Under the pieces are notes generated by a model. It saw only the letters and a program-made list of their open reading frames with translations. It did no database searches and was not told the origin of the DNA. Below, piece by piece: positions 27,790-37,624 of a stretch of DNA of 64,000 bases. This DNA comes from Lautropia mirabilis. Lineage in GTDB: Bacteria > Pseudomonadota > Gammaproteobacteria > Burkholderiales > Burkholderiaceae_E. A program made the position numbers and the translations under genes. Position 1 is the first letter of the stretch. The number at the start of each line of letters is the position of its first letter. Location: the NCBI RefSeq assembly GCF_900637555.1, contig NZ_LR134378.1:2242001-2306000 (forward strand), read 5' to 3'.

Positions 27790-28683
27790 TCACCCGCCAA
27801 ACCACCCCACCACCACGTCCAGCCCTCCCTTGCGCACTGACCAGGTGGCTTTCTCCCGCACCACCGGCTTGGCGTGGTAGCCCACGGACAGGCCGGCCAC
27901 GGACATCATGCCCAGGTCGTTGGCGCCGTCGCCGATGGCGATGGCCTGACTGGGCGGGCAGCCGATGTCCTGGCAGCACTGCTGCACGGCCCGGGCCTTG
28001 AAGGCGCCGTCGACAATGGGGCCCAATACGCGACCGGTCAGGCGCTGGTTGGCAATGTCGAACTGATTGGCAAAGGCGTAGTCGAAGCCCAGACGCCCCT
28101 TCAGGCGTTCGGTGAAGTGGGTGAAGCCACCCGAAACCAGCATGGTCTTCAGACCGGCAGCCTTGGCCGCCGCCAGCAGGATCTCGGCGCCCGGCGACAG
28201 GTGCAGGCGTTCCTGGTAGACCCGCTCGATGAGGTCTTCTCCCACGCCTTTCAGTAGTGCCATGCGACGGGTGAGGCTCTCGGAAAAGTCCTTGATCTCG
28301 CCCCGCATGGCGGCTTCGGTGATGGCGGCGACTTCGGCCTTCAGGCCCGCCATGTCGGCGATCTCGTCCAGCGTCTCCATGGTGACGAGGGTCGAATCCA
28401 TGTCGATGGCCAGCAGCCGGAAATCTGCCAGGCGCAGACCGTTGGGCACGTTGGCGGCATCGACGCCGAAGCGTTCAGCCCAGTCGTCGAAGACGGCCGG
28501 GGACTGGGGCTCGGCGCGCCAGCGCGCCAGGCCGGGCGTCGGGTGCTCGACGGGCGCTTGCTGCAGCTGCGCGCTGATGGCGTTGATGGTCTCGGTGTCC
28601 AGGGCAGGCTGTTTCTGGACGATGATCTGTTTGCCGGCGTGGTTCATGAGAGGGTCCGAATGAGCGTTGTTCCTATGGTTCAT
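27790..28683 (-). CDS. serB: Phosphoserine phosphatase SerB
   Basis: A haloacid dehalogenase-type phosphatase of 297 residues that makes L-serine from phosphoserine. Motif I is AIDMDSTLV, motif II SGGFTHFTERL, motif III with IGDGANDLGMM. The N-terminal about 85 residues are a degenerate regulatory region. The start codon at 28683 overlaps the mfd stop (ATGA) and has GGAAAG eight bases upstream. The gene is thus translationally coupled to mfd. A second in-frame ATG at 28647 lacks a ribosome site. Confidence 0.95.
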   Translation of the reverse strand: MNHRNNAHSDPLMNHAGKQIIVQKQPALDTETINAISAQLQQAPVEHPTPGLARWRAEPQSPAVFDDWAERFGVDAANVPNGLRLADFRLLAIDMDSTLVTMETLDEIADMAGLKAEVAAITEAAMRGEIKDFSESLTRRMALLKGVGEDLIERVYQERLHLSPGAEILLAAAKAAGLKTMLVSGGFTHFTERLKGRLGFDYAFANQFDIANQRLTGRVLGPIVDGAFKARAVQQCCQDIGCPPSQAIAIGDGANDLGMMSVAGLSVGYHAKPVVREKATWSVRKGGLDVVVGWFGG

Positions 28684-31600
28684 GAACGAACCATCTTTCC
28701 TTTCTTCTTGCCGGCCTTCCTGTCGGATGCCGTTCCCGCAGGCGAGGTCGAAGCCGCGGACGGCTCGGCCGCCGCCTTGGGCAGCAGCGCCTGCAGGATG
28801 CTGCGCAGCGTCTGGATGCGCTCGGCGGTGTCCTTGCTGGCCACCTTGACGCGCAGGCGGTCCTGACCGGCAAAGCTGGTGTCGCGCCGTCCCTGGGCAA
28901 AGGCCAGGATCTGCGTGGGCGGCGTGCGTGGTTCGGGGTCGAACTGCAGCAGGATGCCGTCGCTGTCCGCATCGATCTTGGCCAGGCCGATCTCGGTGGC
29001 CATCAGGCGCAGGCGGTGGCTCTCGATGAGGGTCTGGGCAGCTTCGGGCAGCTTGCCGAAGCGGTCGATGAGCTCCTCGCGCAGCTGCGAGAGTTCCACG
29101 CTGTCGCGTGCATTGGCCAGCCGCTTGTAGAGGATGAGCCGCTCGTGCACGTCGGGGCAGTAGTCGTCTGGGAGCAGGGCCGGTGCATGCAGCTTGATTT
29201 CCGGCACGTGGGCCAGCGTGGCGGCCAGATCGGGTTCGCGGCCGGATTTCAGCGCCTCGACCGCCTGCTGCAGCATGTCGGTGTAGAGCGAGAAGCCCAC
29301 TTCCTGCATCTCGCCGGACTGGTTGTCGCCCAGCACTTCGCCCGCACCGCGGATTTCCAGGTCGTGCATGGACAGGAAGAAGCCGGCCCCCAGTTCTTCC
29401 ATCATCTGGATGGCTTCCAGACGCTTGGTGGCGTCCTTGGTGATGGCTTCCTCGTCGGGAATCAGCAGGTAGGCGTAGGCCTGATGGTGTGACCGGCCCA
29501 CGCGCCCGCGCAGCTGGTGCAGCTGTGCCAGACCGAACTTGTCGGCACGGTGCATGATGATGGTGTTGGCCGTGGGAACGTCAATGCCGGTCTCGATGAT
29601 GGTGGTGCACAGCAGCACGTTGAAGCGCTGCTGGTGGAAGTCGCGCATGACCCGTTCCAGCTCGCGCTCGGGCATCTGGCCATGGGCCACCTCGATGCGC
29701 GCCTCGGGAACCAGCTCGGCCAGCATCTGCCGACGGTTCTCGATGGTGCCCACCTCGTTGTGCAGGAAATAGACCTGACCGCCGCGCTTGAGTTCGCGCA
29801 GCATGGCCTCGCGGATGGTGCCGCCGGTTTCCTTGCGCACGAAGGTGCGGATGGCCAGGCGCTTCTGTGGTGCGGTGGCAATGACGGAGAAATCGCGGAT
29901 GCCCTCCAGGCTCATGGCCAGCGTGCGCGGGATGGGCGTGGCGGTGAGCGTGAGCACGTCGATCTCGGCGCGCAGGTTCTTCAGCGCCTCTTTCTGGCGC
30001 ACGCCGAAGCGGTGTTCCTCGTCGATGATCACCAGGCCCAGGTCGCGGAACTTCACGTCCTTGGACAGCAGCTTGTGGGTGCCGATGACGATGTCGATCT
30101 TGCCGCTCTCGATGCCTTCCAGGGTGTTGCGGGTGGACTTGGCCGTTCCGAAGCGGGACAGTTCGGCCACGTTCAGCGGGAAGCTGGAGAAGCGGTCGTT
30201 GAAGGTCTGGAAATGCTGCTCGGCCAGCAGCGTGGTGGGGGTGAGCACGGCCACCTGACGGCCGGTGCTGGCGGCCACGTAGGCAGCGCGCAGGGCCACC
30301 TCGGTCTTGCCGAAGCCCACGTCGCCGCAGACCAGACGGTCCATCGGCTTGGGGGCGATCAGATCCTGCACGACGGCATGGATGGCGGCCTGCTGGTCGG
30401 GGGTTTCCTCGAAGCCGAAGCCTTCGGCAAAGGCTGCGTAGCCGGCCGGGTCGAACTTGAACGCATGTCCGGGCCGGGCGGCGCGGCGGGCATAGAGATC
30501 CAGCAGCTCGACGGCGGTGTCACGCGCCTTCTCGGCCGCCTTGCGGCGCGCCTTGTCCCACTGGCCGGAACCCAGCGTGTGCAGCGGGGCATTCTCGGGC
30601 GCGGCGCCGGAGTAGCGGCCGATGAGGTGCAGCATGGCCACCGGCACGTACAGGGTGGCATCGTTGGCGTAGGAGAGGTGCAGGAATTCGGCTGCGCCTT
30701 CACCCAGGTCGATGTTGACCAGCCCCATGTAGCGGCCGATGCCATGCTGGGCATGGACGACCGGATCGCCAGGCTTGAGTTCGGACAGGTCGCGGATGAG
30801 GGTGTCGACCTGGGTGGTCTGCCCCTTGTTGCGCTTGCCCTGACGCACGAAGGAGGGGAAGAGCTCGCTTTCGGTGATGACCAGCAGCTGGCCGTCCACC
30901 AGGCGGAAGCCCCGCTGCAGCGGACCGACGGTGAGCACCACGGTGGCGTCGGTGGCCATCGCGGTCTGCCAGTCTTCGGCCGTGGCCATCTTCAGGCCAG
31001 ATTCGGCAAAGAGTTCCTGCAGCGTCTCGCGCCGGCCCAGCGATTCGGCAATGATCAGGCGCTTCTCGGCGATTCCGGCCACGGGCGCGGGGGCATCCAG
31101 CACGTTGCGCAGGGCGCCGATGGGATCGTCCTGACGGCGGTTGACGGCCACGTTGGGCACGGCAACAGCATGGACGGCGCGTGTGCGCGCGCCGTCAGCC
31201 CCGAATTCGCTCGATTCGGTACCTGCGGCGCTCTTGGGAGCGTCATCGCCGGGGGCAGCGGCATCTATGCGCGCGTCATTTGATGCACCCTCTGCAGCCT
31301 CCCTGACGGAAGCTTTCGTGTCGGCACCGTCTATGGGAACTGTCGCGATGCCCCGCGCGTCAGCCGAGACAGTGGGCAGCGAGAAACGCGCAAAGGCCTG
31401 GCTGCGCACGAAGAACTGCTCGGGCGAGAGAAACAGTTCATCCGGCGTGAGCGCCGGGCGCTCGGCGTCGTGGCCGATGAAGTCGAAACGCTGCCGGGCA
31501 TCCGCGCGAAAGGCCTGCAGCTGGCCCTGCACGTCGCCATGCAGGATGATCTCGGCATCTTCAGGCAGGTAATCGAAGAGGGTGGCCGTCTCGTCGAAGA

Positions 31601-32474
31601 AAAGCGGCAGGTAGTATTCGATGCCGCTGGCGGTGACACCGTTGCCGATGTCCCGGTACAGGGCCACGCGCGAGGGATCGCCGTCGAAGCGCTCGCGCCA
31701 GCGGCCCCGGAAGGCCGAGCGTGCCGCTTCGTCCAGCGGGAACTCGCGGCCGGGCAGCAGCTTGACGGCCTTGACCGGATACAGGCTGCGCTGTGTGTCG
31801 GGGTCGAAGGTGCGCAGGCTGTCCAGTTCGTCGTCGAAGAGGTCCAGCCGATAGGGTAGCGGGGAGCCCATCGGGAACAGGTCGATGAGGCCGCCGCGCA
31901 CCGTGTATTCACCGGGGCGCAGCACCTGCTCGACATGCTCGTAGCCGGCCAGCGTGAGCTGGGCCTTCAGGGCGGCTTCGTCCAGCTTCATGCCCTGGGA
32001 GAACTGGAAGGTGCGCGAGGCGAGCCACGAGGGCGGCGCCAGCCGGTGCGCGGCCGTGCTGGCAGCTACCAGCAGCACGTCCAGCTTGCGCCCCTGCAGG
32101 CGATACAGGGCGGAAAGGCGCTCGGAGACCAGATCCTGGTGGGGTGAAAGACTGTCGTAGGGCAGGGTTTCCCAGTCGGGCAGCCGGGCGATGGCCAATG
32201 AGGGCGCGAACCAGGCGATTTCTGCGGCAAGACGGCTGCAGTCGGCCGGCTGCGCGCATACAATGACGCGGGTCTTTCCCGTGACGGGAGGTCTTTCGGT
32301 GGGGTCGTCGTGTGCAGCCGATGCCGCGGTGGCGTTTTCCGGCGCAAGGCGCTGAGCCAGCAGCCAGGCATCCGAAGAGCCGAAGCCGGCGGGAAGACGA
32401 TGGATGGAAGCGGTCAAGATGGCGAACCTGTCGTCGCGGTCGAAGGCATGGGGTGAGCGGCACGCCCTGAACAA
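28680..32474 (-). CDS. mfd: Transcription-repair coupling factor Mfd
   Basis: A 1264-residue ATPase that pushes stalled RNA polymerase off DNA and recruits UvrA. In order: UvrB-like module (LPDWETLPYDSLSPHQDLVSERL), RNA polymerase-binding domain (GDPVVHAQHGIGRYMGL), helicase motor with Walker A GDVGFGKTE (about residue 718) and DEEHRFG (about 817), TRG motif, and C-terminal D7 domain. An Ala/Asp/Ser-rich insertion at about residues 380-437 is absent from E. coli Mfd. The start is uncertain: TTG 32474 begins the frame and TTG 32417 is an alternative; no ATG is in frame before the conserved part. A Lys-rich tail precedes the ATGA overlap with serB. Confidence 0.95.
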   Translation of the reverse strand: MFRACRSPHAFDRDDRFAILTASIHRLPAGFGSSDAWLLAQRLAPENATAASAAHDDPTERPPVTGKTRVIVCAQPADCSRLAAEIAWFAPSLAIARLPDWETLPYDSLSPHQDLVSERLSALYRLQGRKLDVLLVAASTAAHRLAPPSWLASRTFQFSQGMKLDEAALKAQLTLAGYEHVEQVLRPGEYTVRGGLIDLFPMGSPLPYRLDLFDDELDSLRTFDPDTQRSLYPVKAVKLLPGREFPLDEAARSAFRGRWRERFDGDPSRVALYRDIGNGVTASGIEYYLPLFFDETATLFDYLPEDAEIILHGDVQGQLQAFRADARQRFDFIGHDAERPALTPDELFLSPEQFFVRSQAFARFSLPTVSADARGIATVPIDGADTKASVREAAEGASNDARIDAAAPGDDAPKSAAGTESSEFGADGARTRAVHAVAVPNVAVNRRQDDPIGALRNVLDAPAPVAGIAEKRLIIAESLGRRETLQELFAESGLKMATAEDWQTAMATDATVVLTVGPLQRGFRLVDGQLLVITESELFPSFVRQGKRNKGQTTQVDTLIRDLSELKPGDPVVHAQHGIGRYMGLVNIDLGEGAAEFLHLSYANDATLYVPVAMLHLIGRYSGAAPENAPLHTLGSGQWDKARRKAAEKARDTAVELLDLYARRAARPGHAFKFDPAGYAAFAEGFGFEETPDQQAAIHAVVQDLIAPKPMDRLVCGDVGFGKTEVALRAAYVAASTGRQVAVLTPTTLLAEQHFQTFNDRFSSFPLNVAELSRFGTAKSTRNTLEGIESGKIDIVIGTHKLLSKDVKFRDLGLVIIDEEHRFGVRQKEALKNLRAEIDVLTLTATPIPRTLAMSLEGIRDFSVIATAPQKRLAIRTFVRKETGGTIREAMLRELKRGGQVYFLHNEVGTIENRRQMLAELVPEARIEVAHGQMPERELERVMRDFHQQRFNVLLCTTIIETGIDVPTANTIIMHRADKFGLAQLHQLRGRVGRSHHQAYAYLLIPDEEAITKDATKRLEAIQMMEELGAGFFLSMHDLEIRGAGEVLGDNQSGEMQEVGFSLYTDMLQQAVEALKSGREPDLAATLAHVPEIKLHAPALLPDDYCPDVHERLILYKRLANARDSVELSQLREELIDRFGKLPEAAQTLIESHRLRLMATEIGLAKIDADSDGILLQFDPEPRTPPTQILAFAQGRRDTSFAGQDRLRVKVASKDTAERIQTLRSILQALLPKAAAEPSAASTSPAGTASDRKAGKKKGKMVRS

Positions 32475-32568
32475 GGCAAGCCGAGCATGACTGACATGCC
32501 CGAAAAAGGAAGAATATGAGCGGACAGCCTGCTATTTTAACGACTGACGCGATGGTTCGAGGGTCGGC

Positions 32569-33351
32569 ATGATGAACAAGGGTGCCATGCGCAAACAGGT
32601 CCAGGCAGAGGAGGCCACACCGGTGGCGCGGCACTTCGTGCTGATTCCGGCCGCCGGAAGCGGCAGCCGTTTCGGCGCCAAGGTGCCCAAGCAGTATCTG
32701 GAGCTGGGCGGCGGACGCACGGTGCTGGAATGCACGGTGGCCGTCTTTCTGGCCGAGCCCTGGATCAGCCGCGTGGTCGTGGTGGTGCAGGCTGATGACC
32801 CGCTGGTGATGCGCCTGCCGGGACTGCGCCATCCGAAGGTGCTGCTGGTGCGGCGCGGCGGCCAGACCCGCCGTGACACGGTGCTCAACGGCCTGACGGC
32901 ATTGGCACAGCGCGGCATGATCGAGGCCCACGACTGGGTGCACGTGCACGATGCGGCACGCCCGGGCATCGATTCGGCCAGCCTGCAGAGACTGGCCGCC
33001 TACCTAGAATACGAACCCTGCGGGGCGCTCCTGTGCGTGCCCGTCACCGATACGGTCAAGCGCATCGACAGCCGCGCCTCGCTGGCGGCCAACAACGAGT
33101 ACCGCTCGGGCGGCACGGTGGATCGCAGCCGGCTTTGGCTGGCGCAGACGCCGCAGACCTTCCGCTTCGCAGCGCTCCGGAAGGCGCTGGAGGCGCACCC
33201 GAACGTGACCGACGAGGCCGGCGCCATCGAGGCCGAGGGTGGCCGGCCGCGGATGGTGGCCGGCACGCGCCGCAACCTGAAGATCACCACGCCGGAAGAC
33301 CTGATCATGCTGCGCATCCTGCTGGGCATGAAGCCTGCGGACGTGGAGTGA
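32569..33351 (+). CDS. ispD: 2-C-methyl-D-erythritol 4-phosphate cytidylyltransferase IspD
   Basis: Catalyses the CTP-dependent third step of the MEP isoprenoid pathway. The nucleotide-binding loop is [11 protein letters not shown] with KVPKQYLEL; further signatures are [21 protein letters not shown] and QTPQTFRF. The 260-residue length is about 25 above E. coli because of an N-terminal extension. GAGG seven bases before ATG 32569 supports the start, though ATG 32572 and 32587 are in frame. It is divergent from mfd (94 bp) and forms an operon with ispF, 31 bp downstream. Confidence 0.95.
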   Translation: MMNKGAMRKQVQAEEATPVARHFVLIPAAGSGSRFGAKVPKQYLELGGGRTVLECTVAVFLAEPWISRVVVVVQADDPLVMRLPGLRHPKVLLVRRGGQTRRDTVLNGLTALAQRGMIEAHDWVHVHDAARPGIDSASLQRLAAYLEYEPCGALLCVPVTDTVKRIDSRASLAANNEYRSGGTVDRSRLWLAQTPQTFRFAALRKALEAHPNVTDEAGAIEAEGGRPRMVAGTRRNLKITTPEDLIMLRILLGMKPADVE

Positions 33352-33382
33352 TCGCTCTTTCTTCAATCACTTTCCAAGTCCG

Positions 33383-33958
33383 ATGACTGCCAATCCGAAC
33401 ACCCCGAATCCCGGCGCTTCCCAGGCCGCCCCGGCCCCCCAGACAGGCCATGCCCCCCAGGACGTCGGCCTCCCGCCCGACATCCCGTTCCGGATCGGGC
33501 AGGGCTATGACCTGCATGTGCTGGTGGAAGGGCGGCCGCTGATCATCGGCGGCGTGCATGTGGAGCACCCCCTGGGCCTGGCCGGCCACTCGGATGCCGA
33601 CGTGCTGGCCCATGCCATCACGGACGCCCTTCTGGGTGCAGCCGGTCTGGGTGACATCGGCCATCACTTTCCGGATACCGACCCGGCCTTCAAGGGGGCC
33701 GACAGCATGGTGCTGCTGAAAGAAGCCATGGCGGCCGTGCGCGCACGGGGCTGGCGGCTGGGCAACATCGATGCCACGATCATTGCCCAGCAACCGAAGA
33801 TGAAACCCTGGCTGCCGGGCATGATCACCGCGCTTTCGGCAGCCATTGGCTGCCATCCGGCGCAGATCAACGTGAAGGCGAAGACGAACGAGAAGGTCGG
33901 GACCGTCGGCCGTTGCGAGTCGATTGCGGCGCTTGCATCAGCTCTGCTGGTGCGCTGA
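33383..33958 (+). CDS. ispF: 2-C-methyl-D-erythritol 2,4-cyclodiphosphate synthase IspF
   Basis: Follows IspD and IspE in the MEP pathway. Metal ligands are in GYDLHVL and [28 protein letters not shown] is the standard substrate loop. The protein (191 residues) has an extra disordered Pro/Ala/Gln-rich start of about 33 residues. The C-terminal segment reads [17 protein letters not shown], where many homologues have a GRGEGI sequence, a local divergence rather than a lost catalytic residue. The last 92 bases overlap, tail to tail, the end of the sensor kinase gene on the other strand. Confidence 0.94.
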   Translation: MTANPNTPNPGASQAAPAPQTGHAPQDVGLPPDIPFRIGQGYDLHVLVEGRPLIIGGVHVEHPLGLAGHSDADVLAHAITDALLGAAGLGDIGHHFPDTDPAFKGADSMVLLKEAMAAVRARGWRLGNIDATIIAQQPKMKPWLPGMITALSAAIGCHPAQINVKAKTNEKVGTVGRCESIAALASALLVR

Positions 33959-35330
33959 CCGGATCCAGCGTATCGATGAATGTCTCGCGTGCGGCGACCT
34001 TGGCGGAATCGAGGTCGCGCAGCACGACGCGGATGCGCAGGCCACCGCCAGAGGCGTTCTCGATGATCATGCCGCCGCGGGTACGGCGCGCCAGTCGCGC
34101 CACGATGGCCAGGCCAAGGCCGGAGCCACCAATGACGCTGCGCTCGGTGTCCAGCCGGGCAAACGGGCGCGCCAGCTTGGACAGCGAGGCCTCGGGCACA
34201 CCGGGGCCATGGTCACGGAAGATGAGTTCGACGCCCTTTTCATGGCGGCGGCCGATGATGTCGATGCGCACGTTGCGCTCGCCCGGCGTGGCCGCGTACT
34301 TGATGGCGTTCTCGAAGACGTTGCTGAGGATGCGCTCCAGCAGCACCGGATTGCCCTGCCAGGTCAGGCCGTGCTCGACCCGCTTGAAGACCGACAGCAG
34401 GCCCGCGGCGCGCTCGCGGCTGTAGAGCCGCAGGAACTGCGAGAACACGTCGTTGATGTCGACGACCTCGACGGTGCGCTCCAGCGGGCTGGCGAATTCG
34501 ACGAACTGATGGACGATGGAGTCGATGCGCTCGATCTCCTCGATCATGGACGCCTGGGCCGCATCGGGCAGGGCGCTCATTTCCACTTCCAGGCGCAGCC
34601 GGGTGAGCGGGGTGCGCACGTCATGCGAGACGCCGGCCAGCACGATGGCGCGGTCGGCGTCCATGGCCTGCAGGTCGCCGGCCAGCTCGTTGAAGCGGCG
34701 GTTGAGCATGGCGATCTCGGGCGGGCCGCTTTCACTGAGCCGGGGAGGAGGCTCGCCCCGCGAGAGGCGATCGATGGAGCGGGCCAGGTTGGCCAGCGGC
34801 CGGTTGACGAGCCGGCTGATGAGCAGACCGCCGATCATGGCCAGCAGCACGCCAATGGCAAAGGCCACCATTTCGGTCCGGCTGCCCGTCATGGGAAGGA
34901 CAAGCCGTTCGGGCTCGGCAATGAGCCAGTAGCGTTCGTCGTCGATGTCGAAGCTGACCCACAGCGCGTGCACGCCGTTGACGCGGCCGGCCAGCGTGGT
35001 GGGGTTGCCCAGTCGCTTCGTCAGCTGACGCTCGACCTCGACACCCAGCTTCTGGTTGGGGTAGGGCTCGACGCGATCGGCATCGCTGCGCGGATAGACG
35101 CGCAGGCCCTGGTTGCTGGCCATGGCCTGCAGCAGGGCTTCACGGTCGCTTCCCCGGGTGTGCACGAGTGCGGTGCGTGCCAGGTTGATGGCCGATGCCA
35201 TTTCCCAGGCAAAGCGGCTGGCCTGCGGGGGCTGCTCGAAGGCGCGGTAGAGTTGGTACCAGGCGCCCAGGCTGATGGCCAGCAGCAGGCTGATCAGCGC
35301 AAAGGTGCGCCAGAACAGACTCAGTCTCAA
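33867..35330 (-). CDS. envZ: EnvZ-like (RisS-type) sensor histidine kinase
   Basis: A 487-residue membrane sensor. Membrane helices span about residues 10-26 ([14 protein letters not shown]) and 153-172, around a periplasmic domain of about 125 residues. A HAMP linker follows, then the phosphoacceptor His236 in [15 protein letters not shown], the N box [10 protein letters not shown], and glycine boxes DHGPGVP and GSGLGLAI. The start is a TTG at 35330 with AAGGAT nine bases upstream; no ATG occurs before residue 44. The final 30 residues are Arg/Ser-rich and overlap ispF on the opposite strand. It lies 37 bp after the response regulator gene, in one operon. Bordetella relatives are called RisS; the stimulus is unknown. 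Confidence 0.92.
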   Translation of the reverse strand: MRLSLFWRTFALISLLLAISLGAWYQLYRAFEQPPQASRFAWEMASAINLARTALVHTRGSDREALLQAMASNQGLRVYPRSDADRVEPYPNQKLGVEVERQLTKRLGNPTTLAGRVNGVHALWVSFDIDDERYWLIAEPERLVLPMTGSRTEMVAFAIGVLLAMIGGLLISRLVNRPLANLARSIDRLSRGEPPPRLSESGPPEIAMLNRRFNELAGDLQAMDADRAIVLAGVSHDVRTPLTRLRLEVEMSALPDAAQASMIEEIERIDSIVHQFVEFASPLERTVEVVDINDVFSQFLRLYSRERAAGLLSVFKRVEHGLTWQGNPVLLERILSNVFENAIKYAATPGERNVRIDIIGRRHEKGVELIFRDHGPGVPEASLSKLARPFARLDTERSVIGGSGLGLAIVARLARRTRGGMIIENASGGGLRIRVVLRDLDSAKVAARETFIDTLDPVSAPAELMQAPQSTRNGRRSRPSRSSSPSR

Positions 35331-35367
35331 GCCTCGATCCTTTCAAGGTCTGGTGTTGCGAGGGACC

Positions 35368-36081
35368 TCAGGCAGGCACGAAGACGTAGCCCACGCCCCA
35401 GACTGTCTGGATGAAGCGCGGGTTCTGCGGATCGGGCTCGATGAGCTTGCGAAGGCGGGAGATCTGCACGTCCAGGCTGCGGTCGAAGGCGCCGTATTCA
35501 CGCCCGCGGGCCAGCAGCATGAGCTTTTCGCGCGACAGCGGGATGCGCGGGTGGCGCACCAGCACCTTCAGCACCGAGAACTCGCCGGTGGTGAGGTTGA
35601 GGCGCACGCCGTCACGTGACAGGGTGCGGGTGCCCAGGTCGAACACGAAGGGGCCGAACGAGACCGCGCCGATGTCGTGCATGGCGCCGCCCGGGGTGTC
35701 GTTGGGGATCTGGCGACGCAGCACGGCATGAACCCTGGCCACCAGTTCCCTGGGGTTGAAGGGTTTCTGCATGTAGTCGTCCGCGCCCATTTCCAGGCCG
35801 ATGATGCGGTCGACATCGTCGCCCTTGGCGGTGAGCATGATGATGGGGGTGCGGTCGTTCGCGGCACGCAGCCTGCGGATGATCGACAGCCCATCCTCGC
35901 CAGGAAGCATTTGGTCAAGGATGATCAAATCGAAGCTCTCACGCTGCATGAGCCGGTTCAGCGATGCCGAATCGGCTGCGAGTGTGACCTCGAACTGTTG
36001 CTCGGTGAGATACCGATTGAGCAAGTCCCGCAATTTGGCGTCGTCATCGACGACAACAAGTTTCCTGACGCTGGTGTTCAT
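35368..36081 (-). CDS. ompR: OmpR-family response regulator (RisA-type)
   Basis: A 237-residue two-domain regulator. The receiver has the acidic pocket VVDDDAK, the phosphoacceptor Asp56 in LIILDQMLPGEDG, Thr in MLTAKGDD and Lys in QKPFNP. The winged-helix output domain ends DRSLDVQISRLRKLIEPD...TVWGVGYVF. It acts with the kinase encoded next. Promoter-region palindromes at 36151-36190 lie 70 bp upstream and may be its own binding sites. The residue after Asp56 is Gln where close relatives commonly have Leu. Confidence 0.94.
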   Translation of the reverse strand: MNTSVRKLVVVDDDAKLRDLLNRYLTEQQFEVTLAADSASLNRLMQRESFDLIILDQMLPGEDGLSIIRRLRAANDRTPIIMLTAKGDDVDRIIGLEMGADDYMQKPFNPRELVARVHAVLRRQIPNDTPGGAMHDIGAVSFGPFVFDLGTRTLSRDGVRLNLTTGEFSVLKVLVRHPRIPLSREKLMLLARGREYGAFDRSLDVQISRLRKLIEPDPQNPRFIQTVWGVGYVFVPA

Positions 36082-36150
36082 TTTCCGATGATATCGGGTT
36101 CCATTACCCGCTGATCAGTGTAGAGGCTTCCGGTTGCGATGATCCTTGTT

Positions 36151-36190
36151 CTATCGGCAAAGTTTTACCGATAGTTACATGAAATGTAAC
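36151..36190. promoter_or_regulatory. Two adjoining perfect palindromes upstream of ompR
   Basis: CTATCGG-N10-CCGATAG (36151-36157, 36168-36174) shares its last base with GTTACAT-GAA-ATGTAAC (36174-36190). Both arms pairs are perfect, in an AT-rich patch 70-110 bp before the ompR start. Spacing and form suit autoregulation by a dimeric or tandem-binding response regulator. The second palindrome recurs, shortened by two bases, upstream of the macroglobulin. Confidence 0.55.
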
Positions 36191-36688
36191 CCCGGGGTTC
36201 GTGGCAATTCTAAAACAGCGTTAGATTGCGTTAAACCAATGACCGCTGGCGACATCCTGAAACAGCCGGTCTTGACCCGGGAAAGCATCGTTCATCTTCC
36301 GTCGGACACGTGTCAAAACCCCCTTGAAGGAGCGCGTGGAATGCTGAATTTGTTTCAAAATTCCACGTGTGAACCAAGCCTTGTCATTCTTGGCGACATT
36401 TTGCGCTGTTTACTGAAACCGTCGGGTTACTTGCCAGCTACCGAGGCCCTTCGGAGGGCCTGGCAGCCGGAAAGAGCGTCGGGGCCGTCGCCATTCACCC
36501 CGATATGACGCAAAGTGTAATCGGTCACAGCGCCTTGCTGCGCCGGTGTGCCTGACACTCTGCAAGGAAGTGCGCGGCCATCCTGCAAACATGACAATCG
36601 TCAGGAAGATCGGCGCCCTGGGCGTGCCGCGTGGTTCACGCCCCCATTTGCGCCCCCGGCAGGCAGGACAGGCAATAGAATCGGGCCC
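36191..36688. other. Noncoding region before tsaB, rich in inverted repeats
   Basis: About 500 bp with lower GC than its surroundings and no credible gene. It contains a palindrome GACACGTGTC (36305-36314), a second CACGTGTG (36364-36371), an eight-base inverted repeat CGTGGAAT/ATTCCACG (36335-36342, 36360-36367), and a hairpin at 36444-36461 with stem AGGCCCT and loop TCGG. No U-run follows the hairpin. TAGAAT at 36676-36681 may be the tsaB -10. A small RNA is possible but unsupported by a clear promoter-terminator pair. Confidence 0.4.
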
Positions 36689-37624
36689 ATGAAACCCTTG
36701 AGTCTGGCCCTGTCCATCGAATGGGACGATTGCACCGTGGCGCTGGCCGGCGCCGGCATCGACCACGGTACCGAAAGCACCGCCATCGAACTGAGTGCGC
36801 GCACGCTGCTGGACGCCAGCGGCGGCCCCCAGGCCTCGCGCGATGCGCTGGCCCTGGTGCAGCAGGCACTCCGGCAGGCCGGTCGCCGGCTGGATGAGGT
36901 CGAGCGCTTCTACGTGAACGTGGGGCCGGGCGCCTTCACCTCGCTGCGCATTGCCGTGGGGCTCGTGCAGGGCCTGGCACTGCCGGGCAACCGGCCGGTG
37001 GGTGCCATTGGCTCTCTGCAGGCGCTGGCGGCCACGGTGCCGGACTGGCGTTTCCCGCTGGCCTCCCCGGATGCGAACGACGGCCTTTCATCCGGCTGCC
37101 CGTCGTCGCCGGCTTCTGCGGGGGCAGCAGACAGCTTCGTTGGGCAGGGCGGCCATGCCGGCGCAGACACGCTGCCCTGGCTGCTCTGTTCTGCTCTGGA
37201 TGCGCGAATGGGCGAGTGCTATTACGCCGCCTTTCTGTGCCGTGCCGGCCATTGGCCCCAGCCCGCGCTACCACCCGCGGTCGGCAAGGCCGATGACGCC
37301 GCCGTGGCCTTCGAGGGGCTGCGCCGGCAGCTGACGGCCGAAGGCCGGATCAGTGCGGTCCACCTGGCCGGCGGCGGTTTTGGCCCGAACTTCGAGCCGC
37401 TGCGCGCCTGGGCCATGGAAGTGGGGCAGGATGCGGCACTGGCGGCCGAACGACGCCCTGGCGCACGCGCACTGCTGGCCGTGGCCGATGTGCCGGATGC
37501 CCCGGCGCTGATGGCAGCACGGGATGTGCGCCCCCTGTACGTGCGCGACCGCGTGGCACTGGACCGGGACGAGCAGCGCCAGCTGGCAGCGGCCAAGCTG
37601 GCCGCACAGCCCGCCGGCCGATGA
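36689..37624 (+). CDS. tsaB: tRNA threonylcarbamoyladenosine biosynthesis protein TsaB
   Basis: TsaB partners TsaD and TsaE in making t6A37 in ANN-decoding tRNAs. The ASKHA-fold protein begins LSLALSIEWDD and carries the signature NVGPGAFTSLRIAVGLVQGLA. At 311 residues it is about 80 longer than E. coli TsaB. A Ser/Gly/Ala-rich insertion lies at about residues 127-165. In most TsaB proteins the first strand ends in DTS, but here it reads SIEWDD, a divergence in the region that is vestigial for nucleotide binding in this subunit. ATG 36689 follows a TAGAAT hexamer by 7 bp, so the leader would be very short or absent. The stop overlaps rimI by ATGA. Confidence 0.92.
   Translation: MKPLSLALSIEWDDCTVALAGAGIDHGTESTAIELSARTLLDASGGPQASRDALALVQQALRQAGRRLDEVERFYVNVGPGAFTSLRIAVGLVQGLALPGNRPVGAIGSLQALAATVPDWRFPLASPDANDGLSSGCPSSPASAGAADSFVGQGGHAGADTLPWLLCSALDARMGECYYAAFLCRAGHWPQPALPPAVGKADDAAVAFEGLRRQLTAEGRISAVHLAGGGFGPNFEPLRAWAMEVGQDAALAAERRPGARALLAVADVPDAPALMAARDVRPLYVRDRVALDRDEQRQLAAAKLAAQPAGR

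Noticed and set aside
28680-28690. Separate promoter for serB
   Set aside because: serB overlaps the mfd stop codon, so translation coupling explains it and no hexamers are visible.
36146-36508. Open frame of 120 codons between ompR and tsaB
   Set aside because: No ribosome site, no recognisable motif, and it runs through the hairpin and palindromes; composition is unlike the neighbours.
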